A DNA stretch of 64,000 nucleotides, from the NCBI RefSeq assembly GCF_045679555.1, contig NC_092091.1:92708190-92772189 (forward strand), written 5' to 3'. Both the position numbers and the translations under genes were made by a program. Position 1 is the first letter of the stretch. The number at the start of each line of letters is the position of its first letter. Source of the DNA: Salvelinus alpinus. Taxonomy: Eukaryota > Chordata > Actinopteri > Salmoniformes > Salmonidae. This document shows positions 40,786 through 53,598 of this stretch, piece by piece. The notes below the pieces were generated by a model, which ran no database searches, was not told the DNA's origin, and worked only from the letters and a program-made list of their open reading frames with translations.

Positions 40786-41176
40786 TTGGATCATTCTGTT
40801 GGATATCTTGGATAATGTTTGGTTATTTGTATTACTGCTGTTACCATGGCAATTATCTAGTAATAATTACTTTTAATGCTGTTAACAAATGTCAATGCTA
40901 TATTATTATTTGTGCTATAAAGAATATTGACTTCATTGCGTTTTTCATATTGTTAAACAACATTCTAAGTCTGCTAACATTTCCTCATAAAATGTTACAC
41001 ATTTCAACCATTTGTATTATTTTTCATCATCATCACTGCGGGACTTTTATTTTGAAGGAAAATCACAGAGATCACAACCTTATTTCTTGCTAGGTCTTCT
41101 TACTGGCAGAACGGAGGTGAAACGAAGCAGCGGCACCATTGAGCTATAATAAGAGACACTTTCCTCTACTTCCTTA
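40786..41176. other. No recognisable feature
   Basis: AT-rich sequence; a 126-codon open frame (40713-41093) crosses from the LINE leader and has no recognisable domain. Confidence 0.4.
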
Positions 41177-43359
41177 TTAACTTCTTGAGGCTATGGGGGC
41201 GCCATTTCGACTTTGTAAAAATGAGTTCCCAAATTAAACTCCCTCGTACTCAATTATTGCTCGTACAATATGCATATTATTATTACTATTGGATAGAAAA
41301 CACTCTCTAGTTTCTAAAACCGTTTGAATTATTTCTCTGAGTGAAACAGAACTCATTCTGCAGCACATTTCCTGTCAGGGAGTGAGATTTCAGAAATCGA
41401 GGTCCCTGTTCTGAGGTCAGTTTATAAGTCCCCATGTAAGCCATCGGGCTACATGCACTGCATACGTCTTCCTCTAGATGTCAGTAAGCGGGGAGAATTT
41501 GAATGGAGTGGATTGCGCAATCTGGGACCCTATATAAGACCGTGGAACGGAAGTACCGTCCTTTTCAACGGTGCGCCTGGCGCAAGAAGACATCACAATG
41601 GCGTCCTGCAAACGCTTTCGTTTTAGTAGTTCTATATCTCCGGTCATGTTTTTATTCGTTATAGGTGTTAAAGACATCATAAGGTAGTTAATTTAAACCG
41701 ACTTATAGCAGTTTATAGCAGTTTATTGCGATTTTCTGGGATTTCTTTGTCATGCGCTTTCACGAGTTGGACACGTCTCCAGTGGGTGGCTATCGTTAGC
41801 TGCTATTTCGACAGGAGAAGAGGACATCTTTCAACCCAAAGACGATTGTTCTGGAGAAAGGACACCTTGCCCAAGATTCTGATGGAAGCTCAGCTAATAG
41901 TAAGCAGTCTTTATGCTGTTAATTCGTACTTATTATGAATTATGGTGCGGTCTCGCTTTGGCGCACGCTGTATTGCGCAGTAACGTTAATTTTAAAAATC
42001 TAACACAGCGATTGCATTAAGAACTAATTTATCTTTCATTTGCTGTCCAACTTGTATTTTTTAGTCAAGTTTATGAATAGTTTTCGATTAGAATAGGTGC
42101 CTCTCCAGATTTTCTAAGTGTTTTACAGCGAAAACACAATATAGCGTTATATTAGCATACCACAATAGCAAACATCACAACAGCATTGATTCAAGCCAAA
42201 CATAGCGATTACGTATAAACCACCAAAATATATAAATTTTTTCACTAACCTTCTCAGAATTCTTCAGATGACAGTCCTATAACATCATATTACACAATGC
42301 ATATAGAGTTTGTTCGAAAATGTGCATATTTAGCGGCACAAATCGTGCTTATACAATGAGAATAGTGTCCAAAACCTCAAGCAATCTGTCGGGCGCCATC
42401 TTGGAGAGGAACCTAATCTAATCCATAACTAATAATAAACTTGACTAAAAAAATACAGGTTGGACAGCAATTGAAAGACAAATTAGTTCTTAATGCAATC
42501 GCTGGGTTACAATTTTAAAATTTACGTTACTTCAAGCATACAGCGTGCGCTAAAGCGAGATGCACCGAAAAACATGGCGGAATAATTATTTGCCATTTGT
42601 CAACATAAATACGAATTAATACATTAAAAATTGCTTACTATTTGCCGAGCTTCCATCAGAATCTTGGGAAAAGGTGTCCTTTGTCCAAAAGAATCGTTGC
42701 TAGGTTGTATTATGTCGTCTTCCACTTTGCAATTAGCAGTAAACATTAGCTTGAGAGAGAGAGCTACCCAACTTTCTACAGCGCCAAGAAAATAAATACC
42801 CAAAAATCGCAATATACTGACATAAACTGATATAATTCGGTTCAAAATAACAACATTACGATGTCTTCAACACCTATATCGAATAAAAACACAGCCGGAA
42901 ATGTCTGAGATGTATAACCGATGGTTCCAAAAGAACGTCCCCAGCTCCTCAATGCGCCCGAGCGAAGGTGAAAAGAATCAGCCACCTCGTTCCCAATCAA
43001 TTTATAGACTTTGGGAACTACGTAGAGACGCCATTTCAAGACTCCCTATTCGCTAACAACCAGGGGAAGGTGTATGCAGTGCATCTCAACCAATAGAAGA
43101 CAGTCAGGGTTATCCACAGGTCTGGGAACAGCAAGCAGATTTCACCATTTTCAAATCCTCATAGGAGAATTGCTCTAAGTCTAGTTCTGTTTCACTTACA
43201 GACATAATTCAAACGGTTTTAGAAACTAGAGAGTGTTTTCTATCCAATAGTAATAATAATATGCATATTGTACGAGCAAGAATTGAGTACGAGGCAGTTT
43301 AATTTGGACACGAATTTGTGCTATGTCGAAATGGCACCCCCCTAGTGGCAAGAAGTTAA
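41177..43359. mobile_element. TTAA-flanked foldback element T6
   Basis: TTAA at 41177-41180 and 43356-43359. Both ends are the same end of the family: CTTCTTGAGGCTATGGGGGC at the left and, reversed, CTTCTTGCCACTAGGGGGG at the right, each followed by the GCTCGTACAATATGCATATT landmark. The two halves meet head to head near 42100. The inverted arms are roughly 0.9 kb and diverged. The left half is nearly identical to T2, the right half closer to T8. Confidence 0.8.
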
Positions 43360-43554
43360 AGACATGGTCCGTAGACACTTGTAACCGGAATACCCTCTGT
43401 TACCTAACATGTTTTTGTAAAATGATCCTATTTTTAGAAGGCAAAACTAACTTTAATTAAAAGAAAATATATGTTCATCGATATATATCTAAAAATTCAA
43501 AGAAACATACAAAGAACACAAAGCATTAGGCAAAATAAAAATGCTAAAACCCCA
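43360..43554. other. ERV-derived or unknown spacer
   Basis: AT-rich sequence downstream of the env tail (minus sense). A 3' LTR would be expected near here but I see none. Confidence 0.35.
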
Positions 43555-45180
43555 TTATCTAGGAGCACAGTCCTCATCCTTAAGACAATCTCCTCTTTGA
43601 CACTTGGCACAGGAAAAAAGGTTCTGGGTGATGGTTATGACCATCCTCATGAATTTCTGTACACCACTTGCAATTGTGACGCAAATGACACTTTTTGTGG
43701 ACATGTATAAGTAAACATTCATCTGAACTGGGTAATTGAACATATACATGGAAACCATCCTTACGAAAATCGTGACACGCATGACCACCCCCCCCCCCCA
43801 ATCACTTCATAGAGACAGTTAGGGTTACCAAAGGGGCAGTCAAGAGGTCCTCCAACCGCATTGCAAGGCTTTCCATACTTATTGGTATAATTGCCTGGGC
43901 TTCCCGGTACAGGATCAATCACCACAGGAGGGTCATCTCTCCTTACAGACATCTGTTTAACTGTTGTCTGAACCACAATTGACTTTACCAGGGGTATAAC
44001 ACAACAAAATGCAATACCCAGAGCCAATAACCCTCCTCCCAACATGATGGCCATCCTAGCAAACATGGCTCCCCACTTTCCTAACGCTAGGTCCAACCAA
44101 TCCCATACATGAGAGTTTAAACCAGCATTAGCCTTTACTTCTGCTCGTAATCCTTTGAGTTTGGCCATAGCAATATTGGGAATAAAGGTGCAACAGTCAT
44201 CCCCAAACATGACACAAACTCCACCCTTCTCCGCTAAGAGCTAATTGAGAGCCTGTCTATTTTGCCAAGTCATTTTACTGGTAGCCTGTACCTGTTCCCC
44301 CAACGCCGTTAGAGCCGAGTCAGTATAGTTAATGAATCTCTGTTGGTTATAGTATATATAATTAATCCACTCTAAGTTCTTATTTGGTGTTATCCACAAG
44401 AATATAGATTCAAATCCTGATTTAACCTCATCTCTGGCCTTGAAATCCCGAGGTACACCTCTAAGCAGTCCAATTGCATTAAGGTATACCTCAGGATCCT
44501 TCTCGTAAGCCCTTTTAACTCTAGGTTTAACATAGTCATCATGGGGTGATTTAATAATAGTAACCTATTTAATTGCTCTAACTAAGGCACAAAGACCAAT
44601 CCATCCATCAGACAATACATTCAACAGTTAGTTTCTGGATGTGTGGAAAGAACAATCAGCAATACCTCTGTCTTGATTTTTCAACATAGTAAGAGATGGC
44701 GCAACCTGAGTTATGTGACCACACAACCCTTTTCTATTCATAATCAACCCTTTATCATTACTTTTACGAACTCCCACATTCTCTAACACCCAAATAGTAT
44801 CACATTCTACAGTGGTGTTTCCTACATCAATTCCTTCGGTGTGGTGTCTGAAAAAACATTCATATTTTCCTTTAACCACGGTACTTCTGTCTAATTGAGG
44901 TCCATTTGATTCAGTTCTAATGTTATAGGCAGCACAATCATTGTCTCCCAGCATGGTCTCATTCAACATAGTTTTACCCCTAGTGCTTACCCAGAGCAAT
45001 CCTACATTCTATGTCACACAAGGGAATAGAATACTTTCTATTGGTACAATGGTCATTTTTCCAACTTACACAGTTTTTAAATGATGCTGGTTCAGAGACT
45101 ATTAAAAGATCAGACAAAGGTGATTTTCTACACAAAATACAATTGTCCATTCTGTGTTTGTTTGCCATATACTTAGCTAA
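43555..45180 (-). pseudogene. Endogenous retrovirus env remnant (SU part and TM)
   Basis: Minus-strand frames: 45168-44980 and 44999-44628 are Cys-rich surface-unit-like pieces, and 44210-43761 is the transmembrane subunit. The TM piece has a CX6CC motif (reading CVMFGDDCC) just after the position of the usual conserved hydrophilic segment, and a hydrophobic membrane anchor (around MLGGGLLALGIAFCC). This arrangement is typical of gammaretrovirus-like envelopes. In-frame TAG at 44241-44243, frame changes between 44628 and 44243, and a run of ten C at 43790-43799 that shifts the tail frame make it non-functional. It is separated from its 5' part by TTAA elements. Confidence 0.8.
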
Positions 45181-45493
45181 TTCGTATCACTCCTTCTTCA
45201 CTACTTCTTCTCGTGTGGTGTCCTTGAGTGGTTCTGATTCTGATATATCTAATTCTGTCGCTTTTACAATGTTCTTATCTTGAGGTAGATCATTAGAGTT
45301 TATCAGAAAGTTCCAATGTCAGTACAAAACTCTCCTGACTCTGATGTCTCAGGTTGCTTTGTGGGTACGGTGGTCTGCTTGGTAAGGGAGGTCGATGTCA
45401 TCTTAGTGGTAGCTACTGTGGTCGTCACAGCAGCCGCCACCCTTGTTGTTGTCACAGGTTCTTCCTGTTCAGGTGCAGGGGTAGGATCAATCT

Positions 45494-48400
45494 TTATAAC
45501 CTTTTGTCAATAGGGGGAGCAGTTAGCATTTTTTTTTTCTGGGTGTCGCCAAATTAAACTGCCTCGTGCTCAATTCTTGCTCGTACAATATGCATATTAT
45601 TAATTCTATTGGATAGAAAACACTCTCTAGTTTCATAAACCGTTGGTATTATGTCTGTGGGTGACCCAGAACTCTTTCTACAGCGAAATCCATGACAGGT
45701 ACTGCGATGGTCTGAGAGCGAAGCTCTGGTCTCAGATCAGTTTTAAAGGTCTGTGTGTATCCTATGGAACGACATGAACTGCACCCGCCTTCCCCTGGAT
45801 GTCAGTAACCAATGAGAAGTGGAATGGGCTTGCTACGTAGCTCTCAGAGGTTATAAAAGGCCAAGGAGTGAGGGTAGCCTTCCTTTCGACGCTGACCATT
45901 ACGCAGAAAGGGACCTCAGGATGCCATTTTCAATCGCTCAGTAATCAACGTTAGATGTATCCGTCTGTAATTTAATTCGATATAGGTGTTAGAAGCATCA
46001 TAACGAAGCTATTTTAAACCGAGTTATCTTCTTATGGCTGCAAGGCAAAGTGTTGAGTAGCCAGTGAAATCGTGCCCATTTCAAACGGCCTCCTACTCAA
46101 ATCTTGCTCGTAAAATATGAATATTATTATTCTATTTGGATAGAAAACACTTTCTAGTTTCTAAAACAGTTGGAATTATTTCTCTGAGTGAAACAGAAGC
46201 CCTTCTGCAGCACTTTTCCTGACCAGGAAGTGAAATGTCAGAAATCTATGCTCTTTTCAATCTGATGCCTATACATGGTCTTAACATCTAGGAGTCTGCT
46301 GACAGTCTATACGCCTTCCTATTGGTGTAAAGAGGATGTCAGAGAATATTTTTTTTTGCTCCTCTTGGTCTGTGGTGGAAAAAAACCTATTTCTTTGACC
46401 TGAGCGCCCACTTCCGGTATTCTGAAGGAAGTGGGATGGACTTCTGTTTTGCCTTCCTAACGAACGGCTAACGTCTCCGGCTCGAATTTTTTGGGATATA
46501 TGTGACCATATCATCGTAATGTATGTTTTTTCAATATAGTTTAATCAGATTATTGAAACTTTATTCGGGAGTTTTGCCGTGTTCCGTCGTATGACTGTGT
46601 TTACGTTGGGCCACGGCTACTGGAAATGGTAAATGAACAGGGATATTTCTCATTCTGAAACAAAACAACGACTCATCTGGACAGAGGACGCCTGTTTCAA
46701 CATTCTGATGAAAGATCAGCCAAAGTAAGACTCATTTTATGATGTTATTTCATATATCTGTCGTGCATGTGAACGGGTCGTGGGCGCCCAAATGTGTCTC
46801 TCTATTGTGGCTACGCTAATATAGCGATACATTTTGTTTTCGCTGTAAAACATTTAATAAATCGGAAATATTGTTTGGAATCACAAGTTGCCTATCTTTC
46901 AATTGCTGCAAACTATATATTTTTCGGAAATGTTTTATGATGAGTAATAAGCTATTTGACGTTGGTGTCTGTTGGTGTCTGTAAATATTATGGCTGCTTT
47001 CGGTGCACTTTCTGATTTGTAGCTGAAATGTAAAATATGATTTATACCTGAAATATGCACATTTTTCGAAAAAAAATATGCTATACAATAAATATGTTAT
47101 CAGACTGTCATCTGATGAATTTGTTTCTTGGTTAGTGGCTATTTATATCTTTATTTGGTCGAATTTGTGATAGCACCTGATGGAGTAAGAAACTGATGGA
47201 GTTAGAAAAGTCGTGTCATTTGCTAACGTGGTTAGCTAATAGATTTACATATTTTGTCTTCCCTGTAAAACATTTTAAAAATCGGACATGTTGGTTTGAT
47301 TCACAAGAAGTTTATCTTTCATCTGGTGTCTTGGACTTGTTAATGTGTGAAAGTTAAATATTTTTTAAAACTAGCTTTTGAATGTCGCGCCCTGCACTTT
47401 GAGCTGGATGTTGTCATAGTGTGGGCGGTGTCGGGCTTGCAGCCCAAACAGGTTATATCAGATTATGCGAGTATATTGCTATTTTTCGGAATTTCCTCAG
47501 TATTGCGTCTTGAGGATTTGGACACGTTGGGGCAAAATAGCTGTTGTTAGCAATATCAGAAGGTTTGGTTTGGTTCCTGTCAGAGCTGAGCTATATCAGA
47601 AGTTGAATGCAACGTTTTACAACCAAGCAACGATTCTTTTGGACAAAGGACCACTTGGCCAAGATTCTGATGGAAGCTCGTCGAAAAGTAAGAGCTATTT
47701 ATGATGTTATTCCGTTTTTATGTGGAAAAATGTAAACTCAATAATGGCGATTAGTGACGCCATTATTGCGGCACTAGTCTGGCTGTAACGCACACTGTAT
47801 GTCTAGTAACGTTAATTTAAAAAATCGAACTCAGCGGTTGCATTAATAACTAATGCATCTTTCATTTCATGTCCAACCTGTATTTTTTTTGTCAAGTTTA
47901 TGAATAGTTTTAGTTAGTCCCAATAGTTTTCGATAAAAATAGTTGTATTTTCAAAATGGCGCCGGGCAGATTGCTTGAGTAGTTGAACACTATTTCCATT
48001 GTGTAAGCACGATTTGTGCCGCTAAATATGCACATTTTCGATCAAACTCTATATGGATTGTGTAATATGATGTTACAGGAGTGTCATCGGAAGAATTCTG
48101 AGAAGGTTAGTGAAAAAATTAATGTATTTTGGTGATGATAACGCTATAGCTAATTTTGCCTTGAATCAATGGTCGGGTAACGTTTGCAAATGTGGTATGC
48201 TAATATAACGATTTATTGTGTTTTCGCTGTAAGACACTTTGAAAATCTGAAATATTGTCTGAATTCACAAGATCTGTGTCTATCCATTGCTGTGAGCTGT
48301 GTATTTTTAAGAAATGTTTTATGATGAGTAAATTGGTAATACACGTTGCTCTATGAAGTAAATTTTAGTCGCTTTGGGGAGATTTGTGATGGTGGCTGCA

Positions 48401-48832
48401 ATTGCAAACTATGATTTATAACCGGAAATATGCACATTTTTCTAACAAAACCTATGCTATACAATAAATATGTTATCAGACTGTCATCTGATGAGGTTTT
48501 TTCTTGGTTAGTGGCTATCAATATCTTTATTTGGCCGAATTGGTGATAGCACCTGATGGAGTAAGAAACTGATGGAGTTAGAAAAGTGTTGTCTTTTGCT
48601 AACGGGGTTAGCTAATAGATTTACATATTTTGTCTTCCCTGTAAAACATTTTAAAAATCTGAAATGGTGGCTTTATTCACAAGATCTGTATCTTTCATTT
48701 GGTGTCTTGGACTTGTGATTTAATGATATTTAGATGCTACTATTTAATTGTGACGCTATGCTAGCGATGCTAATCAGTGTGGGGGGGTGGGGGGTGATCC
48801 CGGATCCGGGTTTCTGAGGCAGTAAAAGTTAA
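45494..48832 (+). mobile_element. TTAA-family element T7a, inserted in env and split
   Basis: Left end near TATAACCTTTTGTCAATAG (about 45494; the TTAA there is mutated), right TTAA at 48829-48832 after CCCGGATCCGGG. Landmark GCTCGTACAATATGCATATT at about 45580. Interrupted at 46028-47452 by T7b. Plus orientation, non-coding. Confidence 0.72.
46024..47456 (+). mobile_element. Nested element T7b with TTAT target duplication
   Basis: TTAT at 46024-46027 and 47453-47456; ends CTTCTTATGGCTGCAAGG and GCTTGCAGCCCAAACAGG (inverted GGCTGCAAG). The sequence of T7a resumes without a gap after 47456 (compare the corresponding stretch of T6 around 41697). A younger member that jumped into an older one at a site differing from TTAA by one base. 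Confidence 0.72.
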
Positions 48833-49493
48833 TGACCGTAGTGCTACTCCCTTCGGTCACTGTTGTTTTTGTTATTTCAACTATTAATTCTTCACCTTCA
48901 ACTGGTTCAATCTGATTCATGATGAGCACCCTCTCGTCTTTTTCTTTGATTTATGTCAGGTCACATCCTTTCGGATCACAAACGACTTGTCCCTTTGTTT
49001 GGTGATGTGTCCATCCACAGAGTGCCATCTCCGGTAAGGGTTTGATCCTTATGATTGAGATAGACTTCAGTTCTCCTGCTTCTGTTATAAGTTGAGGTGG
49101 AACAGAGATTCTAACGTTGTCAGTCTTTTTGGATTGTTTGGCTGATTCCTTTCTTCTCTTCCTGCTTCCACCATACGTCTTGATTGTGCGTGAGTCTGTT
49201 GTTTCTATACTAGCATTCACTGTTACTTCTGTTATGTCAATGTCATTATTCTTTTGTTGTTCTAACTTCAATTGTCTGTAAAGGAGACCATTCAAGAGTT
49301 GAAAAGTCAATTGTGGGGAAATCCCCATTTTCTTCAGCTTGCGGGACTTTTCCTCCTCTTTCTTCACCTGAGGCTCCCTCCTCAGGCAGGACTTAGCTTC
49401 CATCTGGAAGGGTTTCAATTTTAGGGAAGAGATGTTCTCATTCTGTTCCTTGTGAGGCCTCTCCTCCTCTTCTGGGTGCATTAGTCGGTGCAC
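48833..49493 (-). pseudogene. ERV env 5' part (decayed)
   Basis: The minus frame 49493-48951 encodes 180 aa, first Lys/Glu-rich, then Ser/Thr-rich, ending with GWTHHQTKGQVVCDPKGCD before a TAA. After that stop the same frame stays open to the edge of T7a and resumes as Thr/Pro-rich sequence beyond it (45500-45310, minus sense). Position directly after the integrase end fits env. Domain identity is inferred from position, not from a recognisable motif. Confidence 0.5.
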
Positions 49494-49605
49494 CTGTCAC
49501 ATTTTGGCTTTCACTTGATTTGCTGTTTTCTTGGCTCCTCCCTGGTGAATCAGCATCCTCTGTGTCCTCATCTCTATATGGTTGTGTCCTTCTCTCTGTT
49601 GGGAC

Positions 49606-49815
49606 TCAGGTGCAGTGGTTCAGATGGTACCACGTCTGGCTTCCTTTCACTTGGACGGCCGTTCTTGTTGCTTTGGCCACCTCATAGGGTCCTTCTCTCC
49701 TCGGTTGATCCCACTTCCTCCGGAACACTCGAACGTGGACTAGATCTCCTGGTATCACTGGGAGAGGTCCTTCTGGTCCCCTTGGATCATCAGACGCGGA
49801 ACCTCTCGTCCTGGT
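49606..49815 (-). pseudogene. ERV integrase C-terminal end (pol fragment)
   Basis: The minus frame ends at TGA 49606-49608. It contains VFRRKWDQPRREGPYEV and TWYHLNHC, the GPY/F-type C-terminal domain of retroviral and Ty3-like integrases. Only about 65 codons are recognisable; protease, reverse transcriptase, RNase H and the integrase catalytic core are absent. Directly upstream of env in the viral sense. Confidence 0.75.
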
Positions 49816-51764
49816 TCAGGTTTCTGCCTTCTTTCTGTGAGGCATTCATACTTAGAGACTTATGGCCTCTGTTCTATGATTGCACCATACATCCTCTTAC
49901 TTCCATCACTCATCACACAACAAACTGACATTCCAGCTGAAGCTGGCGAACCCCTCTCCTTCTGGTTTCCTAAACATAAGACTTGGAAAGCAAAAGACAA
50001 AACATAACAGTATTGACAATGTTATGTGTTATGCATAAATATATTCATGAAAACTGAAATCTGAGACCATGACAATTCCCACTCTCTCTTCACCTGACTA
50101 TGCCTCCAGGATACTTTTCTGCTGGACTCCACAAAAATAAAAGCCCTAAAAAGCTTCCTCATGCTTCCACCCAGTCTTCCCCTTTCGGCCCCAGGTTCTG
50201 AGAGGTGTTCCCAAATCATGTCATTTTTTACTTAGTTTCCCATCTGCTCCATTTCAACTGATAATCATGTGCATAACCTTAATCAACATTATCTCTTCTT
50301 GACGTAATTCAACACTGTATATGCTTTCACATCAATTCCTTTAACATGTTTGTTTAGAGTATAATATCCTATCATCTATTCTTTTTCACATGATGCATTA
50401 AAAAATGAAACAAGTAGCCCCCAAACTCAACCCAGTATGTCTATAGTGGAATCTAGTCTCTCTCTCTCTGATTCCACGTCCTCTGTCATGGTGTTTTCAA
50501 GCTCACCCATTATTCAGCTGGACCTCACTTCTCGTGAGACTTATGCACCCACCAAAGAGAGAGACATGAAGATCTTTACCACTGCAGTGTTGTAAGAAGT
50601 ATACCACCAGCCTGGTGTATCTTGATGTACACTCAGTCTCCAGAATGCAGCCCAAGCCCTTCCATTTCTGGCTGTTTTTTCCTGAGGACATACACACTAA
50701 CACATGGGTTATTTCCTGACAACAGACTTTCTTCTTATAGCAAGATCACTAAATCTTAATTTTTAATAACAGCCCTATGTAAACATTCTGCCTCAAATAC
50801 CTGGCCTCCTGCCACAGAAATATTCATAATGATAGTCAAATGATGGTCCCTACAGCAACTGCTGTAAAATAACATGTAATCAGTCAAGTGTCTTCCAGTT
50901 GGATTAATATCCAATCCTAACAAAACTATGTCATAAGTTTCTTAAACTTTTGCTCTCGTGTTCAAAATGCCACCACTTATTCTTTTTACCATATCTTTAG
51001 GTATGTGAATTGTTCTATTTACTTTAGAATTGTCCCTATATTTTACACAGCCAGCTGTCTTCCCTTTTCTGTGAATTATCTCTATTTTTATACATAGTTT
51101 CTAGAAATAACACCCCTTCACTACCATTACCTTCATTTATGAGACCCCTCATATCCCCAATGTAGTCACAGTTTTTCTAACCCATAACAGCCATTGTTTG
51201 ATACATACTTAAAACATTCTTAAATCAATTTATATATCATTTATATCAGTATCAGTCCCTCCTCAGGAACATATACACAACCTTATGTTCCTCAAAACAA
51301 AAATAAATTGACCAAACGAGAAAAAATAAAAATAATAATAATTATAATAATTGCACATTTGCAATATTACCACTATTTGTAATGTAATTAAACCTGGGGA
51401 AAACGTCCATCCGTTTCATTCTATGCCAATGTTATTGTTGGTCTCTTTCTTCTTCATCCTTGGGTATCATCGCACAACAGACTACCTTTTTATTCAATTA
51501 TATTATTACATTTTATCATTTCAATTCCAATGACATTATAAAACAAAAGAAACAAAAAACCTTTAATCTAATATTCTGTAAGTTTTGTCAACCACCATGT
51601 TTCAGGATTAGTTTCCAGAGCTTCCCCAGGCCTATTAAATTTAAACAGTTCTATATCTAAATAACTAAACAGTTCTTTTTTAAATACATTTTCCAACCCA
51701 ATATTCAGGATAACAGTCCTTAGTGTTTACTTTAACTCAAATTTGACCTTATCTATTCATCTCT
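49816..51764. other. Non-coding, probably ERV-internal or unknown
   Basis: AT-rich; short open frames only. It lies where gag-pol should be if the LTR at 59.7 kb belongs to the same provirus, but nothing recognisable remains. Confidence 0.35.
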
Positions 51765-53598
51765 TTAACCTCTACTTCCTCAGAAACCAGGGTCCGGGAA
51801 CACCTCCACCAATAAAAAAGCTGACTAGCATAGGCTAGCATAGCGTCACAAGTAAATAGTAGCATCTAAATATCATTAAATCACAAGTCCAAGACACCAA
51901 ATGAAAGATACACATCTTGTGAATCTAGCCATCATTTCTGATTTTTAAAATGTTTTACAGGGAAGACACAATATGTAAATCTATTAGCTAACCACGTTAG
52001 CAAAAGACACCATTTTTTTTACTCCACTAGTTTTTTACTCCATCAGTAGCTATCACAAATTCGACCAAATAAAGATATAAATAGCCACTAACCAAGAAAC
52101 AACCTCATCAGATGACAGTCTGATAACATATTTATTGTATAGCATATGTTTTGTTAGAAAAATTTGCATATTTCAGGTATAAATCATAGTTTACCATTGC
52201 AGCCACCATCACAACTCGACTAGAATAACTACAGAGAGCAACGTGTATTACCTAATTACTCATCATAAAACATTTCTTAAAAATACACAGCGTACAGCAA
52301 TTGAAAGACACAGATCTTGTGAATCCAGACAATATTTCAGATTTTCTAAGTGTTTTACAGCGAAAACACAATATAGCGTTATATTAGCTTAGCACAATAG
52401 CAAACATCACAACAGCATTGATTCCAGCCAAACATAGCGATAACGTATAAACCACCAAAAATATGAATTTTCACTAACCTTCTCAGAATTCTTCAGATGA
52501 CAGTCCTGTAACATCATATTACACAATGCATATAGAGTTTGTTCGAAAATGTGCATATTTAGCGGCACAAATCGTGCTTATACAATGAAAATAGTGTCCA
52601 AATACTCAAGCAATCTGTCCGGCGCCATCTTGGAAAGACACCTATTCTTATCGAAAACTATTCATAAACTTGACAAACAAAATACAGGTTGGACAGCAAT
52701 TGAAAGACAAATTAGTTCTTAATGCAATCGCTGGGTTACATTTTTAAAATTAACCTTACTGTGCAATACAGGGTGCAATACAGGGTGCGATAACGCAAGG
52801 CTACACGGCAAATAATGGCGTCTTATGCATTTTACTTTTTCAACAGAACAACGAATTATCAGCATAAATAGTTCTTACTATTAGCTGAACTCCCATCAGA
52901 ATCTTGGGAAAGGTGTCCTTTGGCCAAAATAATCGTTGCTGGGTTGGAGAATGTTTCCTTCCACGTTGCAATTAGCAGTACACAATGGCATGCGAGAGAG
53001 AGATACCCAACTCAATACAACGTCAGAAAATGAAATGCCCGAAAATCGCAATATACTGACATAAACTGATATAAATCGGTTTAAAATAACAAGATTATGA
53101 TGTCTTTAAAGCCTATATCGAATAAAAACAGAGCCGGATATATCTAGGAGCTAAAACCAGAGCTTCTAAAACGACATGCCAAGACCCTCTCTGCGTCAGC
53201 GCGAAGATCCAAAAGGGTGGACACCTCGATTCCAATCAATTTATAGACTTTCGGCTCTGCGTAGAAACTCCATTTCAAGTCTCCCTATTCGCTAACAACC
53301 AGGGGAAGGCGTATGCAGTGCATCTCAACCAATAGAGGACAGGCAAATTAATACACAGGTCTCAGAACAGCCAGCAAAATTCTGCATTCTGACATACACA
53401 TAGGAAAATTGCTCTAAGTCGAGTTCTGTTTCACCCACAGATATAATTCAAACGGTTTTAGAAACTAGAGAGTGTTTTCTATCCAATAGTAATAATAATA
53501 TGCATATTGTACGAGCAAGAATTGAGTACGAGGCAGTTTAATTTGGGAACGTCAAGATTACATAGTGCTAACAGCTCCCCCTATTGACAAGAAGTTAA
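51765..53598 (-). mobile_element. TTAA-flanked non-coding element T8
   Basis: TTAA at 51765-51768 and 53595-53598; ends CCTCTACTTCCTCAG and TGACAAGAAG. Landmark AATATGCATATTG at about 53500, so minus orientation. The first 500 bp are close to T2 (24.2-24.7 kb). Confidence 0.8.

Noticed and set aside
49488-49928. 146-codon plus-strand frame
   Set aside because: Antisense to the integrase C-terminal end and env start, which carry recognisable motifs.
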